From contig JAPLKU010000021.1 of NCBI GenBank assembly GCA_026387935.1, positions 172,910 to 236,909 on the forward strand: a stretch of 64,000 nt of DNA, in the 5' to 3' direction. The notes under the pieces were generated by a model. It searched no databases. It had not been told where the DNA came from and saw only the letters and a program-made list of their open reading frames with translations. The translations under genes were made by a program, and so were the position numbers. Below, piece after piece: positions 19,552 to 30,101 of the stretch; the first letter of the stretch is position 1, and each line of letters begins with the position of its first letter. This DNA comes from Gemmatimonadota bacterium (GTDB lineage: Bacteria; Gemmatimonadota; Gemmatimonadetes; Gemmatimonadales; Gemmatimonadaceae).

Positions 19552-20880
19552 CTACAGCCGTTCCACGCCTGCGGCCGTCACGCGGTGTGAGATGAGCGGC
19601 GGCAACGTCACCGGCGCGTCGCCAATGACGATCGCCTCATGCAGCACGGCGTTCCCTACGCCGACGCCGTCATCATCCTTCGCCAGTATCGTCGCGAGCA
19701 CATCGCCGCGTTTCACACGAGTGCCCGGAATGGTCTCGAGTGTGAAACCCACGGAATGGTCAACTACATCTTCCATGGTCTCACGTCCGCCGCCGAGCGC
19801 GGTAATGCCGCGGCCCACGACGAGGGCATTGACGCACTGCACAATGCCGTCGCGCAGCGCACGGTAGGGCTGCCGCCGAACGGGCTGCGCGAGTACACGT
19901 TCCGGCGCGTCGCACACGGAGGGGTCCCCGCCCTGCGCCGCAACGAGTTCGCGGAACTTCTCGAGTGCGGCGCCACTCGCCAGCGCCCGCTCGAGCCGGC
20001 CCGTCGCGGCCCCAATCTCCGTCTCGACGCCACCGAGAATCAGCATCTCCGCCCCAAGGCGAAGGGTCAGCTCGCGCAGGTCAGCCGGCCCGCCGTCCTT
20101 CAACGCCGCGATCGACTCCGCCACCTCATTGCCGTTGCCACACTCACGACCGAGCGGAAAATCCATGTTCGACATGATCACGACGACCGGGCACCCATAA
20201 TGCTCGCCAATGGCAACCATCTGTTTCGCGAGCGCGAGTTCCTCATCATGGCTCGGGAGAAACGCGCCAATCCCCGTCTTGACGTCCAACACCAGGCCCG
20301 TGAGACCCTCAGCGAGCTTCTTGCTCATGATGCTTGCGGCAATGAGCGGCATCGCCGCCACGGTGCCCGTGACGTCCCGCATCGCATACAGCTTCCGGTC
20401 AGCCGGCGCGATTTCCGCCGATTGACCAATCATCACGCACCCGATGCGTTCCACTTGCTTCGCCGCTTCGGCCAGCGAGAGCCGCGTGTTGAATCCTGGA
20501 ATGGACTCGAGCTTGTCGAGCGTGCCACCGGTGTGCCCGAGGCCGCGCCCGGAGACCATCGGCACGGCGACACCGCAGGCGGCCACCAGCGGCGCCAGCA
20601 CGAGCGAGACCTTGTCGCCTACGCCGCCCGTAGAGTGCTTGTCCACGCGCCCAACCTTCAGGTGGTCGAGTTTGAGCGTGCGGCCCGTCTTGAGCATCGC
20701 GTCCGTCAGCGCCACCGTCTCCGCCGGCGTGAGGCCGCGAAGAAAAGCCGCCATCAGCAACGCGGCGACTTGGTAGTCGGGGAACTTTCCCGTGGCCACG
20801 CCGCGTGCGAAAAACGCCCACTCGTCGACCGAGAGTGCGCCACCGTCGCGTTTGCGTACTATAAGGTCACGAAGCGTCAT
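19552..20880 (-). CDS. Pyrimidine-nucleoside / thymidine phosphorylase
   Basis: 442 residues. It cleaves thymidine or uridine with phosphate to the base and (deoxy)ribose 1-phosphate. The N-terminal helical domain (DLIVRKRDGGALSVDEWAFFARG) is followed by the family signature SGRGLGHTGGTLDKLESIPG, the phosphate loop KHSTGGVGDKVSLVLAPL, and KKLAEGLTGLVLDVKTG. The C-terminal alpha/beta lobe (VGFTLETIPGTRVKRGDVLATIL) is present. The length and motifs fit both deoA-type and pdp-type enzymes, so I do not choose a symbol. With tdk at 43.3 kb it gives this organism thymidine salvage. It diverges from the TPR gene across 69 bases. Confidence 0.92.
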   Translation of the reverse strand: MTLRDLIVRKRDGGALSVDEWAFFARGVATGKFPDYQVAALLMAAFLRGLTPAETVALTDAMLKTGRTLKLDHLKVGRVDKHSTGGVGDKVSLVLAPLVAACGVAVPMVSGRGLGHTGGTLDKLESIPGFNTRLSLAEAAKQVERIGCVMIGQSAEIAPADRKLYAMRDVTGTVAAMPLIAASIMSKKLAEGLTGLVLDVKTGIGAFLPSHDEELALAKQMVAIGEHYGCPVVVIMSNMDFPLGRECGNGNEVAESIAALKDGGPADLRELTLRLGAEMLILGGVETEIGAATGRLERALASGAALEKFRELVAAQGGDPSVCDAPERVLAQPVRRQPYRALRDGIVQCVNALVVGRGITALGGGRETMEDVVDHSVGFTLETIPGTRVKRGDVLATILAKDDDGVGVGNAVLHEAIVIGDAPVTLPPLISHRVTAAGVERL

Positions 20881-20949
20881 TGACCCGGGGTATTCAAGAG
20901 GTCTACGTTGTCCTCTCCGTCACATCGAGCGAAGGAGTTCGCGCCAGTC

Positions 20950-21717
20950 ATGAACCGTCTCGGGAAAATAGCGGGTCTTGCACTGAGCATCTGGGCCGCC
21001 GCACCACCTATGGAGGCCCAATCGGCGGCCGAGCGCGTGACACTCGGCGACGCCGCGTACGATCAGCGCCGCCCCAAGGACGCGCTCGACCACTTCCTCA
21101 AGGCCATCGCCGCCGACTCGACGCAGTACGAGTCACGCTGGAAAGCGTCACGCGCCCAGGTGGACCTGGCCGAGATCGCGCCGAAAGGTCCTGCCATGGA
21201 TTCCCTGATGTCAGCCGCGCAGCACAATGCCGAAGTCGCTGTTCGGCTACGCGGCACTGATCCCGAGGGACACTTCTCGCTTGCCCGCGCGCTGGGACGG
21301 AAGGCGCTTTCCGTCGGTACGATGGACCGGATCCGTTTTTCAAAGATTATTCGGTCAGAAGCGCTTGATGCGTTGAAGTACGACAGCACACATGCCGGCG
21401 CCTTGCATGTACTGGGCATGTGGAACGCGGAGATCATGCGCGTGAACGGCTTTGCGCGCGCCTTCGCGAAGACGTTCCTCGGGGCAGACGTGTTCGGCCT
21501 GGCCAACTGGGCCGAAGCGCAACGCCTGCTCGAGGCGGCGGTGGCCCATGATCCAAAGCGGATCGTGCACCGGCTCGATCTGGCCGGCATCTGCGCGGAC
21601 CGTGGCGACAGAGCCAAGGCGCGTGAACTCTACGACTGGATTGCCTCGGCGCCGGTGGTCGAAAGCAACGACGACCTCTACAAGCGACAGGCGGCTGAGC
21701 GCTTCAAGAAGCTATGA
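20950..21717 (+). CDS. Exported TPR-like protein (RMD-type helical repeats)
   Basis: 255 residues from the ATG at 20950. A signal peptide (MNRLGKIAGLALSIWAAAPPMEAQ) predicts export. The rest is helical repeat: GDAAYDQRRPKDALDHFLKAIAADST, SLARALGRKALSVG, ALKYDSTHAGALHVLGMWNAEI, AVAHDPKRIVHRLDLAGICADRGDRAKAREL. The pattern with 'SLARALGRKAL' and 'HVLGMWNAEI' resembles RMD-type (regulator of microtubule dynamics) TPR proteins, which occur in bacteria too. Periplasmic scaffold role is a guess. The next small gene overlaps its stop as ATGA. Confidence 0.7.
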   Translation: MNRLGKIAGLALSIWAAAPPMEAQSAAERVTLGDAAYDQRRPKDALDHFLKAIAADSTQYESRWKASRAQVDLAEIAPKGPAMDSLMSAAQHNAEVAVRLRGTDPEGHFSLARALGRKALSVGTMDRIRFSKIIRSEALDALKYDSTHAGALHVLGMWNAEIMRVNGFARAFAKTFLGADVFGLANWAEAQRLLEAAVAHDPKRIVHRLDLAGICADRGDRAKARELYDWIASAPVVESNDDLYKRQAAERFKKL

Positions 21718-21962
21718 CCACGCCAACGGAAGGCCACCGCCCGTCCGGCTCACGCAACTTCGCGGAGGATGTTACGCGCCTCGAGGTGCACGTGGCCGAT
21801 CTCACGGCCAAGGCGCTGCGCAATGCGCACCGGTTTGAATCGCTTGTAAAGACCGGCGCCGACCAGACATTGCAGCAGCGCACATCGGACCTGCAGCGCG
21901 TGGCGTTGGAACGGTTAGTTGGCGTGGCGCTCAACGTGATCGCGGAAGAGGCCAAAGGGTGA
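21714..21962 (+). CDS. 82-residue protein of unknown function
   Basis: Starts with an ATG overlapping the stop of the exported TPR gene. The first 16 residues are polar; about 17-80 is predicted amphipathic helix (FAEDVTRLEVHVADLTAKALRN, then LVKTGADQTLQQRTSDLQRVALERLVGVALNVIAE) that could form a helical hairpin. No motif, membrane segment or cysteine is seen. The coupling to the gene before is the main evidence that it is real. ligA starts 33 bases later. Confidence 0.5.
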   Translation: MTTPTEGHRPSGSRNFAEDVTRLEVHVADLTAKALRNAHRFESLVKTGADQTLQQRTSDLQRVALERLVGVALNVIAEEAKG

Positions 21963-24041
<2,079 letters not shown>

Positions 24042-24112
24042 TCGGACAGTCGGATAGTCGGTGGCGGTTCGCCGGTAACGGCTGGCTGGCGCGACAGCGT
24101 GACGCCGGTCAC

Positions 24113-24144
24113 ACCAATCTGTGCACGACAGGCCGCACATTGGT
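24113..24144. promoter_or_regulatory. Imperfect inverted repeat upstream of the V4R gene
   Basis: ACCAAT-CT-GTGC at 24113-24124 faces GCACATTGGT at 24135-24144, a ten-base dyad interrupted by two bases in one arm and centred about 80 bases before the V4R start. It lies in the only spacer between ligA and that gene (24042-24208), so it may be an operator. By eye only. Confidence 0.3.
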
Positions 24145-24208
24145 AGCCTGACGGCCGCGCTGTGCCTAGCTTCAAGGCATCCAAACGCTCTCCGCCCGAT
24201 CCGCCCCG

Positions 24209-24754
24209 ATGGACCTCGCCGCGTCGAATTGTCTCGCCTTCCCTCGTGCATCGCTGCTCGCGTTGCGCGCCGCGCTTATCCGGGACATGGGTGGCTCGTA
24301 CGCCACGTACCTGCAGGAAGCGGGATATGCCGGAGGTGACGCGGTGTTTGCCGCCTTCCGGTCGTGGCTGAGCGGGCAGGGCGAAGACGTCGCGACCTTC
24401 GACCTGGCCGAGTTTCAGTCGCGGGCATCCGAGTTTTTCCGCACGTCGGGCTGGGGCAGCATCACGATCGCGCCAGTTGGCGATGTGGTCGCGATGGTGG
24501 ACTCGGCCGACTGGGCCGAAGCCGATCCCGTGAGTGCGCTGCCGTACCCTTCCTGCCACTACACGACCGGAATGCTCGCCGATTTCTTCGGGCGCACGGC
24601 GGCCGCGCCGCTGGCCGTGCTCGAGGTGGAGTGCCGGTCATCGGGGAGCGCGCATTGCCGCTTCCTGGTAGGGGCCACGGAAGTCATGAGCCACCTCTAC
24701 GAACGAATGGCCGCCGGCGAGCACTACGACGCGGCCGCGAAGGCGCTGATCTAG
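24209..24754 (+). CDS. V4R (4-vinyl-reductase-like) ligand-binding domain protein
   Basis: 181 residues. The C-terminal two thirds match the V4R fold: DLAEFQSRASEFFRTSGWGSI, YPSCHYTTGMLADFFGRTAAAPLAVLE (region 110-140), then VECRSSGSAHCRFLVG. The last element, V/L-E-x-x-C-x-x-x-G-x-x-x-C-x-F, is the family hallmark. V4R domains bind small hydrophobic or aromatic ligands and occur in BchJ, in phenol-type sensors and as single-domain proteins. Here it stands alone without a DNA-binding domain. No bacteriochlorophyll gene is in the window, so I do not infer photosynthesis. Confidence 0.75.
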   Translation: MDLAASNCLAFPRASLLALRAALIRDMGGSYATYLQEAGYAGGDAVFAAFRSWLSGQGEDVATFDLAEFQSRASEFFRTSGWGSITIAPVGDVVAMVDSADWAEADPVSALPYPSCHYTTGMLADFFGRTAAAPLAVLEVECRSSGSAHCRFLVGATEVMSHLYERMAAGEHYDAAAKALI

Positions 24755-24772
24755 CCTCTTGAGGCAGCCCGG

Positions 24773-25297
24773 CTACCCGAGGTCGTCGTACTTCGGATTG
24801 GCGACGAGTTCTCCGTCAATCAGAATCTCGCGATCCCAGGGCAAGACGATCAACGCGGCCGTCTCGAGCGCGGCGAAATTCGGCTCGTAGTCTCCAGTGC
24901 GAAAACTCACAGCGGTACGCACTTCCATCGCGCCGGCATTGACGACCGCTGCGACGGCGAGCCGCAGGGTATCGCCGGAATCGCAGGTCTCGTCCACGAT
25001 GAGCACCCGGTGGCCGCGGACTTCCGACGGCGCCGCGCCCAGAACGGCCGGTGTCTCGCGAACCGTGTCGGCATGATACCGGCGGCTCACGATGATTGAA
25101 CGGAAGGGCCGGTCAAGCATGGCGGCAACCACGGCGCCAGGGACGACGCCGGCTGCGGCCACCCCGACGACGATTTCGGGATCAAATTCGCGAGACACGC
25201 GCAGCGCCAAGGCCCGGGAAAGCTCTCCAAAGAGCGGCCAGTCCACGTTGAAAATCTCTCGCGCTGATGCTGGAACTGACCTCGCCTTGCGTGGCAT
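24773..25297 (-). CDS. Phosphoribosyltransferase-family protein
   Basis: 174 residues from the ATG at 25297; the frame remains open far upstream, but that part overlaps real plus-strand genes and is not coding. The PRPP-binding motif VLIVDETCDSGDTLRLAVAAV is clear, as is the earlier EIVVGVAAAGVVPGAVVAAML loop. The C-terminus has FRTGDYEPNF and LIVLPWDREI. Overall it resembles xanthine-guanine type or archaeal-type purine phosphoribosyltransferases, with PWD as in the hood region. Substrate unknown. Convergent with the V4R gene, divergent from a TPR gene. Confidence 0.82.
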   Translation of the reverse strand: MPRKARSVPASAREIFNVDWPLFGELSRALALRVSREFDPEIVVGVAAAGVVPGAVVAAMLDRPFRSIIVSRRYHADTVRETPAVLGAAPSEVRGHRVLIVDETCDSGDTLRLAVAAVVNAGAMEVRTAVSFRTGDYEPNFAALETAALIVLPWDREILIDGELVANPKYDDLG

Positions 25298-25354
25298 TGG
25301 ATCCCGGTAGGAAAGGCGCGAAAACGGGAGATTCTGGTGGTACCCGTACCAACC

Positions 25355-25374
25355 GCATACTACGCGCATACTAC
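25355..25374. repeat. Short direct repeat in the PRTase-TPR divergent spacer
   Basis: GCATACTAC occurs at 25355-25363 and again at 25366-25374, with a phase of 11 bases, so both copies face the same side of the helix. On the minus strand each contains TAGTAT, a near -10 box, about 60 and 70 bases before the phosphoribosyltransferase start; no good -35 accompanies either. Possible regulator site or tandem start region. Confidence 0.3.
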
Positions 25375-25477
25375 CCGTGCCGCTGCACGGAAGATACCGT
25401 TGGTTGCTGAGGTTCCGGAGCGACAATAGCTTGTGCCATCGAACGTTGGGAGCGCGTCTTTTGGTAGGATGCCTGGC

Positions 25478-25939
25478 ATGTCCTGGTTGAGCCGCTTTTT
25501 TGGCGGAAAGCCCACGACGGAGAGGAAGACGCAGCGCCTCGATTATTTGAATGAGGCGCTCGTCCTCGAACGTCAGGGCGATTACGACGCCGCACTGACG
25601 TCGTACCGCTTGGCGTTGCGCGATCAACCGAACGATTTGAAAGTGCTCCAGAACATGGCTATCGCCTTTTCGCGCATCGGGCGCCTCGACGAGGCCGTCC
25701 GCGCGTATCGAAAGGCGCTCGAAATTGATCCAAGGCTCTCGGGGGCCCACTACGGGCTCGCTTTTCTGCTGCTCAAGCGGGGAGAATCCGATGGGGCGAC
25801 GAAGCACCTTCAGGCGTTTCTGGCGGACCCACCGTCGGGCGACGAGGCGGAGCGCTGGGTGCACCATGCGCAGACGACGCTCGAGCAATTGCAGAATCCC
25901 GCGGCTCCGGCGCCGCCTGAACAACGGACCGAGAGCTGA
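25478..25939 (+). CDS. TPR-repeat protein next to parA-like gene
   Basis: 153 residues from the ATG at 25478 (an in-frame ATG at 25469 is possible). A short basic/aromatic start (MSWLSRFFGGKPTTERKTQ) is followed by three TPR units: ALVLERQGDYDAALTSYRLALRDQP, MAIAFSRIGRLDEAVRAYRKALEIDP, YGLAFLLLKRGESDGATKHLQAFLA. The tail is Pro/Ala rich. It is followed after one base by the ParA-type ATPase, so the two probably act together. Cytoplasmic by composition. Confidence 0.78.
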   Translation: MSWLSRFFGGKPTTERKTQRLDYLNEALVLERQGDYDAALTSYRLALRDQPNDLKVLQNMAIAFSRIGRLDEAVRAYRKALEIDPRLSGAHYGLAFLLLKRGESDGATKHLQAFLADPPSGDEAERWVHHAQTTLEQLQNPAAPAPPEQRTES

Positions 25940-25940
25940 C

Positions 25941-26711
25941 GTGGGAAGAATCCTCGCAATCGTCAGCCAGAAGGGCGGAGTCGGCAAGACCACGACAGCA
26001 GTGAACCTCGGCGCGGCGTTTGCGCGCCGCGGGCTGAAGACGCTGATCGTCGACGTCGACCCGCAGGGGTCGGTGCGCTTCGGTGCCGGCCTCAAGAAAG
26101 GACACGCCACATACGGGTTCGCTGACTACCTGAATGGCAGCCGTCCGCTCCGCGACGTGATCCTGCCCACGTCCTTGCCTTGGCTCCGCGTCATGCTCGT
26201 AGGCTCGGTGGTCGATGACGCCGACCACACCGACTACGCGAACCAGATTGCCGAAGGCGATATCCTGCCGAAGATGCTCGAGACTGCGGCGGAACGATGC
26301 GATGTGGTGGTGGTGGACACGCCGCCGGGGCTTGGCCATATCACCCGCCGCGTACTGGCCTCGAGTGACCGCGTGCTCGTGCCGCTCCAGGCCGAACCCC
26401 TCGTGCTGCAAACCACGCCGCAGATCTTCCGCGCCATCAAAGACATCACGTCGAAGCACACGGCGCTCGCCTTCGACGGAATCCTGCTCACGATGTACGA
26501 AGCAGGGAACACCGCGTGCGAGCGGACGGTACAGTATGTCCGTGCCAACGTCCCTGCGAACCTGGTGTTTGACCTGATGATTCCGCGGAGCAGCGCCCTC
26601 AGCGACGCCTTCGCCGCCGGGCAGCCGGCGGTGGTGCGCTCGCCCTCGGACCCGGCATCGCAGGCCTATGTAAACCTCGCCACCAGGCTCGCCGAGCGTT
26701 TCGCGGGATGA
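25941..26711 (+). CDS. ParA/MinD-family ATPase (orphan)
   Basis: 256 residues from the GTG at 25941. The deviant Walker A motif IVSQKGGVGKTTTAVNLGAA, the A' motif LIVDVDPQGSVRFG and Walker B DVVVVDTPPGLGHIT are all present, as in chromosome and cargo-positioning ParA proteins. There is no N-terminal DNA-binding domain and no parB gene next to it; the partner may be the TPR protein encoded immediately before. It might place a protein cluster rather than the chromosome. Whether it is the chromosomal ParA cannot be decided here. Confidence 0.88.
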   Translation: MGRILAIVSQKGGVGKTTTAVNLGAAFARRGLKTLIVDVDPQGSVRFGAGLKKGHATYGFADYLNGSRPLRDVILPTSLPWLRVMLVGSVVDDADHTDYANQIAEGDILPKMLETAAERCDVVVVDTPPGLGHITRRVLASSDRVLVPLQAEPLVLQTTPQIFRAIKDITSKHTALAFDGILLTMYEAGNTACERTVQYVRANVPANLVFDLMIPRSSALSDAFAAGQPAVVRSPSDPASQAYVNLATRLAERFAG

Positions 26712-26721
26712 GAGTGGCTTG

Positions 26722-27516
26722 ATGCGCATCCCTGCCCGGCTGCTGCCCATCGGCGCGCTGGTGGCTGCGGTCGCCACCGTGGCATCCGTTGGTTGTACCG
26801 AGATCAACGCCGCGTCCGATCACGTGTCGTCGCTGTCGTTTGACACACTGCCTTACCCGTCGGTGGTCGCCGGCGACTCGCTCCGCGACTCATTGGGTCG
26901 CGCGGCACCGTTGCGCGCCGTGGCGTTCAATAGCGCCGGCGATGCCATTGCCGGCGCCGACATCCAGTACATCTCGCTCGACACGGGCGTCACGATTGAC
27001 GGGAACGACTTTCTCATCTCGCAGCGGCGTTCGGGCGCGATCCGTCTTGTGGCCAGCACCAGCGTCATCCAGTCGGCGATCAAGTCGCTACTCGTCGCGC
27101 GGCGCCCCGACTCAGTCGTCGTCGTCGGCAAGCTGCGAGATACGTTGCGCTATGTGGTGCCGGACAACGCCGCGTCGAACGTTTCGGCTGCGCTTGGCGT
27201 TCGCATTACGACCCGGGACACCACGGAGGCAGTGACGGCGACACAGGGATGGCTCGTGTCGTACCAAGCCTTTTTCGGTGGCAAGGCCGTGGCGACGGGA
27301 GATACCTCGGCGGCATTCCTGGTTGGCGACGGCACGCAGCGGACCGGACTCGACACCACGTCCTCCGACGGATCAGCGTCGCGCCGGGTGCGCGTTCGGC
27401 CGGTCGCGATTACCACCGCCCTCGACTCCGTCGTGGTGATCGCGACCGTGAAGTACCGTGGCGCGGCAGTTCGCGGAAGTCCGGTGCGTTTCGTAATTCT
27501 AGTGCGACCGAAGTAA
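26722..27516 (+). CDS. Putative lipoprotein with Ig-like beta repeats
   Basis: 264 residues from the ATG at 26722 (a TTG directly before it is the alternative). A hydrophobic signal (LLPIGALVAAVATVASVGC) ends in a cysteine at residue about 25, a plausible though not canonical lipobox. The remainder is beta-rich and Asp/Thr/Ser-rich: RAVAFNSAGDAIAGADIQYISLD, RVRPVAITTALDSVVVIATVKYRGAAVRGSPVRFVI. This resembles bacterial Ig-like (Big) modules found in Gemmatimonadota surface proteins. No enzyme motif. It follows the ParA gene by 10 bases, perhaps by read-through only. Confidence 0.6.
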   Translation: MRIPARLLPIGALVAAVATVASVGCTEINAASDHVSSLSFDTLPYPSVVAGDSLRDSLGRAAPLRAVAFNSAGDAIAGADIQYISLDTGVTIDGNDFLISQRRSGAIRLVASTSVIQSAIKSLLVARRPDSVVVVGKLRDTLRYVVPDNAASNVSAALGVRITTRDTTEAVTATQGWLVSYQAFFGGKAVATGDTSAAFLVGDGTQRTGLDTTSSDGSASRRVRVRPVAITTALDSVVVIATVKYRGAAVRGSPVRFVILVRPK

Positions 27517-27583
27517 GCGTTCGGAAGGCACGCACCACCCCAAGACTCGGCACCAGACCGGGGAAACCACAGGAGCACGCGCC

Positions 27584-29416
27584 ATGATCGCCAGCGGTGG
27601 ACCCCGCCCGGCCCGAGGCACGTTGGTGGACCTCTTCTTCACTGCCATCGACCGGTACCATCACACCGCGTCGTATCAGGTGAAACGTGCTGGCAAGTAC
27701 CAGCCCATCAACGCCGCCGAGGTCCAGGATCGCGTCCGCAGCTTCTCCATGGGCCTCCGGGCGCTCGGCCTTAATCCCGGCGACCGCGTGGCGATTCTCT
27801 CCGAGAATCGCCCGGAATGGGCCTATGCCGACTGGGCATGCCTCACCGCGCGACTGGCCGACGTGCCGGTGTACCCGACGCTCCCAGCCGAACAGATCAT
27901 CCACATTCTGGTCAACTCTGGCGCAAAGGCGATCTTCGTTTCGAATGAGACGCAGGCGGCGAAGATCGCCAAGATTCGTGCCGACGTACCCGATCTGAAG
28001 CACGTCATCGTGTTCACCCCGGAACTCGTCCCCGGCGCCGATTTGACGCTCGCGGCACTGGAAGCGCATGGCCACACGGTGGCAGGGCCAGCGGCGATCG
28101 CGGCCTGGCGCGCCGACGCGCAGCAGGTGCAGCCCGACGATCTGGCCACGCTGATCTACACCTCCGGCACGACGGGGCCGCCCAAAGGCGTGATGCTCTC
28201 GCACGACAACGTCTTCTCGAATGTCGAAGCGGGACGAGTGCTCATCCCGTTTGAGCAGGGCACGGATGTCGCGCTCTCGTTCCTGCCGCTCTGCCACATT
28301 TTTCAGCGGATGGGCGACTACCTGTTCTTTGCGACCGGTACGTCGATTGCCTACGCCGAATCCTTTGATGCCGTGCCGTTCAACCTCTCAGAGGTACGGC
28401 CAACGCTCTGCTTCTCCGTGCCGCGACTGTACGAGAAGATGTACGCGCGCGTGCTGGAGAACGCGCTCTCCGGTGGATTCGTCAAGCAACAGATCTTTGC
28501 GTGGGCACGGCGCGTGGCCGATCGCCGTGCGAATGTGACGCTCGCTGGCGGCACGCCAGGACCGTTCCTCACCATGGCGTACGCCCTCGCGTTCACACTC
28601 GTGTTCAGCAAGCTTCAGGAGCGGGTTGGCGGACGCCTGCGCTACTTCGTGTCAGGCGGCGCGCCACTCGCACCGGAGATCAATCGTTTTTTCTACGCCG
28701 CCGGCCTCACGATTCTCGAGGGCTACGGCCTCACCGAAACGTCGCCCATCATTTCGGTGAACATTCCCGGTGCGTTCCGCATTGGCACCGTGGGGAAACC
28801 GGCGCCGGGTGTCGAGGTGGAGATCGCCGCCGACGGCGAGATTCTCACGCGTGGCCCGCACGTAATGCAGGGGTACTTCAACAATCCGGAAGCCACGCGC
28901 AACGCGATTGACAAGGACGGCTGGTTCCACACGGGCGACATCGGCGTCCTCGAGGAGAACTTCCTCCGCATCACGGACCGGAAAAAGGACATCATCGTCA
29001 CGGCGGGCGGAAAGAACCTCGCGCCGCAGCCGATCGAGAACCAGATCAAGACGAACAAGTACGTGAGCCAGGCCGTGATGATCGGCGACAAGCGCAAGTA
29101 TCCGGTGCTGCTCGTCGTGCCGAACTGGGACTCACTCGAAAAGTGGGCTGGACGAAAGGGCATCATCTGGACGCAGCGCTCGCAATTACTCGAGATGCCG
29201 ACGATTCACGCCAAGATGGCAAAGGAAGTGAAGTCGCAGTTCACCGGGCTCGCGAGCTACGAAACGCCGAAAAAGATCGCGCTCATTGAACACGATTTCT
29301 CACTCGAACGCGGCGAACTGACGCCGACCCTCAAGGTCAAGCGGCGGGTGGTCGAGAAGAACCATGCGCCACTCATCAACAGCCTCTACGACGGTGCAGA
29401 CCCGCCAGGCGGCTGA
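27584..29416 (+). CDS. Long-chain acyl-CoA synthetase (AMP-forming)
   Basis: 610 residues. Activates fatty acids to acyl-CoA through an acyl-adenylate. The P-loop-like motif TLIYTSGTTGPPKGVMLSHDN, the A5 motif LEGYGLTETSPIISVN, GWFHTGDIGVLEENFLRITDRKKDIIVTAGGKNLAPQPIEN (spread over about 445-485) and the C-terminal lysine region LTPTLKVKRRVV fit the FadD/FAA (long-chain, 'FACL') clade. A good Shine-Dalgarno (CAGGAG) precedes the ATG. Single-gene unit; it may feed the crotonase-type beta-oxidation enzymes. Confidence 0.93.
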   Translation: MIASGGPRPARGTLVDLFFTAIDRYHHTASYQVKRAGKYQPINAAEVQDRVRSFSMGLRALGLNPGDRVAILSENRPEWAYADWACLTARLADVPVYPTLPAEQIIHILVNSGAKAIFVSNETQAAKIAKIRADVPDLKHVIVFTPELVPGADLTLAALEAHGHTVAGPAAIAAWRADAQQVQPDDLATLIYTSGTTGPPKGVMLSHDNVFSNVEAGRVLIPFEQGTDVALSFLPLCHIFQRMGDYLFFATGTSIAYAESFDAVPFNLSEVRPTLCFSVPRLYEKMYARVLENALSGGFVKQQIFAWARRVADRRANVTLAGGTPGPFLTMAYALAFTLVFSKLQERVGGRLRYFVSGGAPLAPEINRFFYAAGLTILEGYGLTETSPIISVNIPGAFRIGTVGKPAPGVEVEIAADGEILTRGPHVMQGYFNNPEATRNAIDKDGWFHTGDIGVLEENFLRITDRKKDIIVTAGGKNLAPQPIENQIKTNKYVSQAVMIGDKRKYPVLLVVPNWDSLEKWAGRKGIIWTQRSQLLEMPTIHAKMAKEVKSQFTGLASYETPKKIALIEHDFSLERGELTPTLKVKRRVVEKNHAPLINSLYDGADPPGG

Positions 29417-29441
29417 GCTGACGCAGAGGCCCGCGTAACGA

Positions 29442-30083
29442 TCAGGTGGCGCGCGTGTCGCGTGCCGCGCGCATGAGCGGTACCGGCACCGACGTCGCGA
29501 CCCGCTCTCCCACCCACTGCGCGGCGTCGCGCGCGAGTTCCTTGATGCCGGTCGGGACGGGCACACCTGCGTCAGCGATCATTCGGCCGCCATGGACGAG
29601 CACGGCCACCGCCGCATCGATGCGATCAGCGGCAGCGTGGGACGCATCGAGCGCGATGCCCTGCACCGACCGCTCGCCGAGCGGCACTCGCGGCGCTCCG
29701 CGAATCACGGTAGCGAGGCCGGCGCCGGTGTCATCGGGTGGATCGAGAAGCACCAGCGTGAGGTCTGCCATTCCGCCGATCGCGGCGGAATGCACCCCGT
29801 GCGCACCACAGAGCACGAACGGCGCGCGGGCGTCGGTCACACCGAGGAGTGCGGCGAGACGGATGCTCGTTTCCGGATCTGGACCTGCCGCCGGATTCGC
29901 GCGCACGCCGCCGTCGGCCCAGAACACCACGCCTCCGCGCACCATCCGCTCCGTATGGCACACCGGGCAGCCGAGCACTCCCTCGATCATCCAGCCGTGT
30001 GCGGCGCGATCGGCGCGCGCGACGAGCCACGTTTCCGCGTGGGATTCGGTGCAGCGCAGGTGGTCCGTAAGGGCGAGCAACAT
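29442..30083 (-). CDS. Protein of unknown function with an N-terminal Trm112-like zinc ribbon
   Basis: 213 residues. The N-terminal 55 carry LTDHLRCTESHAETWLVARA and VLGCPVCHTERMVRGGVVFW, three cysteines in an arrangement like Trm112/DUF-type zinc ribbons ('LxCPxCxxxL...ggvv.F'). The rest is alpha/beta with Val-Leu-rich strands (APFVLCGAHGVHSAAIGGMADLTLVLLDPPDD) and looks like a degenerate Rossmann-like domain, but no cofactor loop is seen. It precedes nothing on its strand (the SDR gene ends 18 bases upstream of it), so it is the possible last gene of the pterin operon. Confidence 0.5.
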   Translation of the reverse strand: MLLALTDHLRCTESHAETWLVARADRAAHGWMIEGVLGCPVCHTERMVRGGVVFWADGGVRANPAAGPDPETSIRLAALLGVTDARAPFVLCGAHGVHSAAIGGMADLTLVLLDPPDDTGAGLATVIRGAPRVPLGERSVQGIALDASHAAADRIDAAVAVLVHGGRMIADAGVPVPTGIKELARDAAQWVGERVATSVPVPLMRAARDTRAT

Positions 30084-30101
30084 GCGACTGGCGCCGCGAC
30101 G

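Noticed and set aside
24754..24765. A hairpin GCCTC-TT-GAGGC between convergent genes
   Set aside because: Five base pairs and no T-run; too small to call.
25298..26110. An N-terminal extension of the phosphoribosyltransferase
   Set aside because: It runs opposite the TPR and ParA genes and has no conserved sequence.
25941..26711. Calling the ParA gene part of a chromosomal parABS locus
   Set aside because: There is no parB beside it and no repeated parS-like 16-base palindrome seen nearby.
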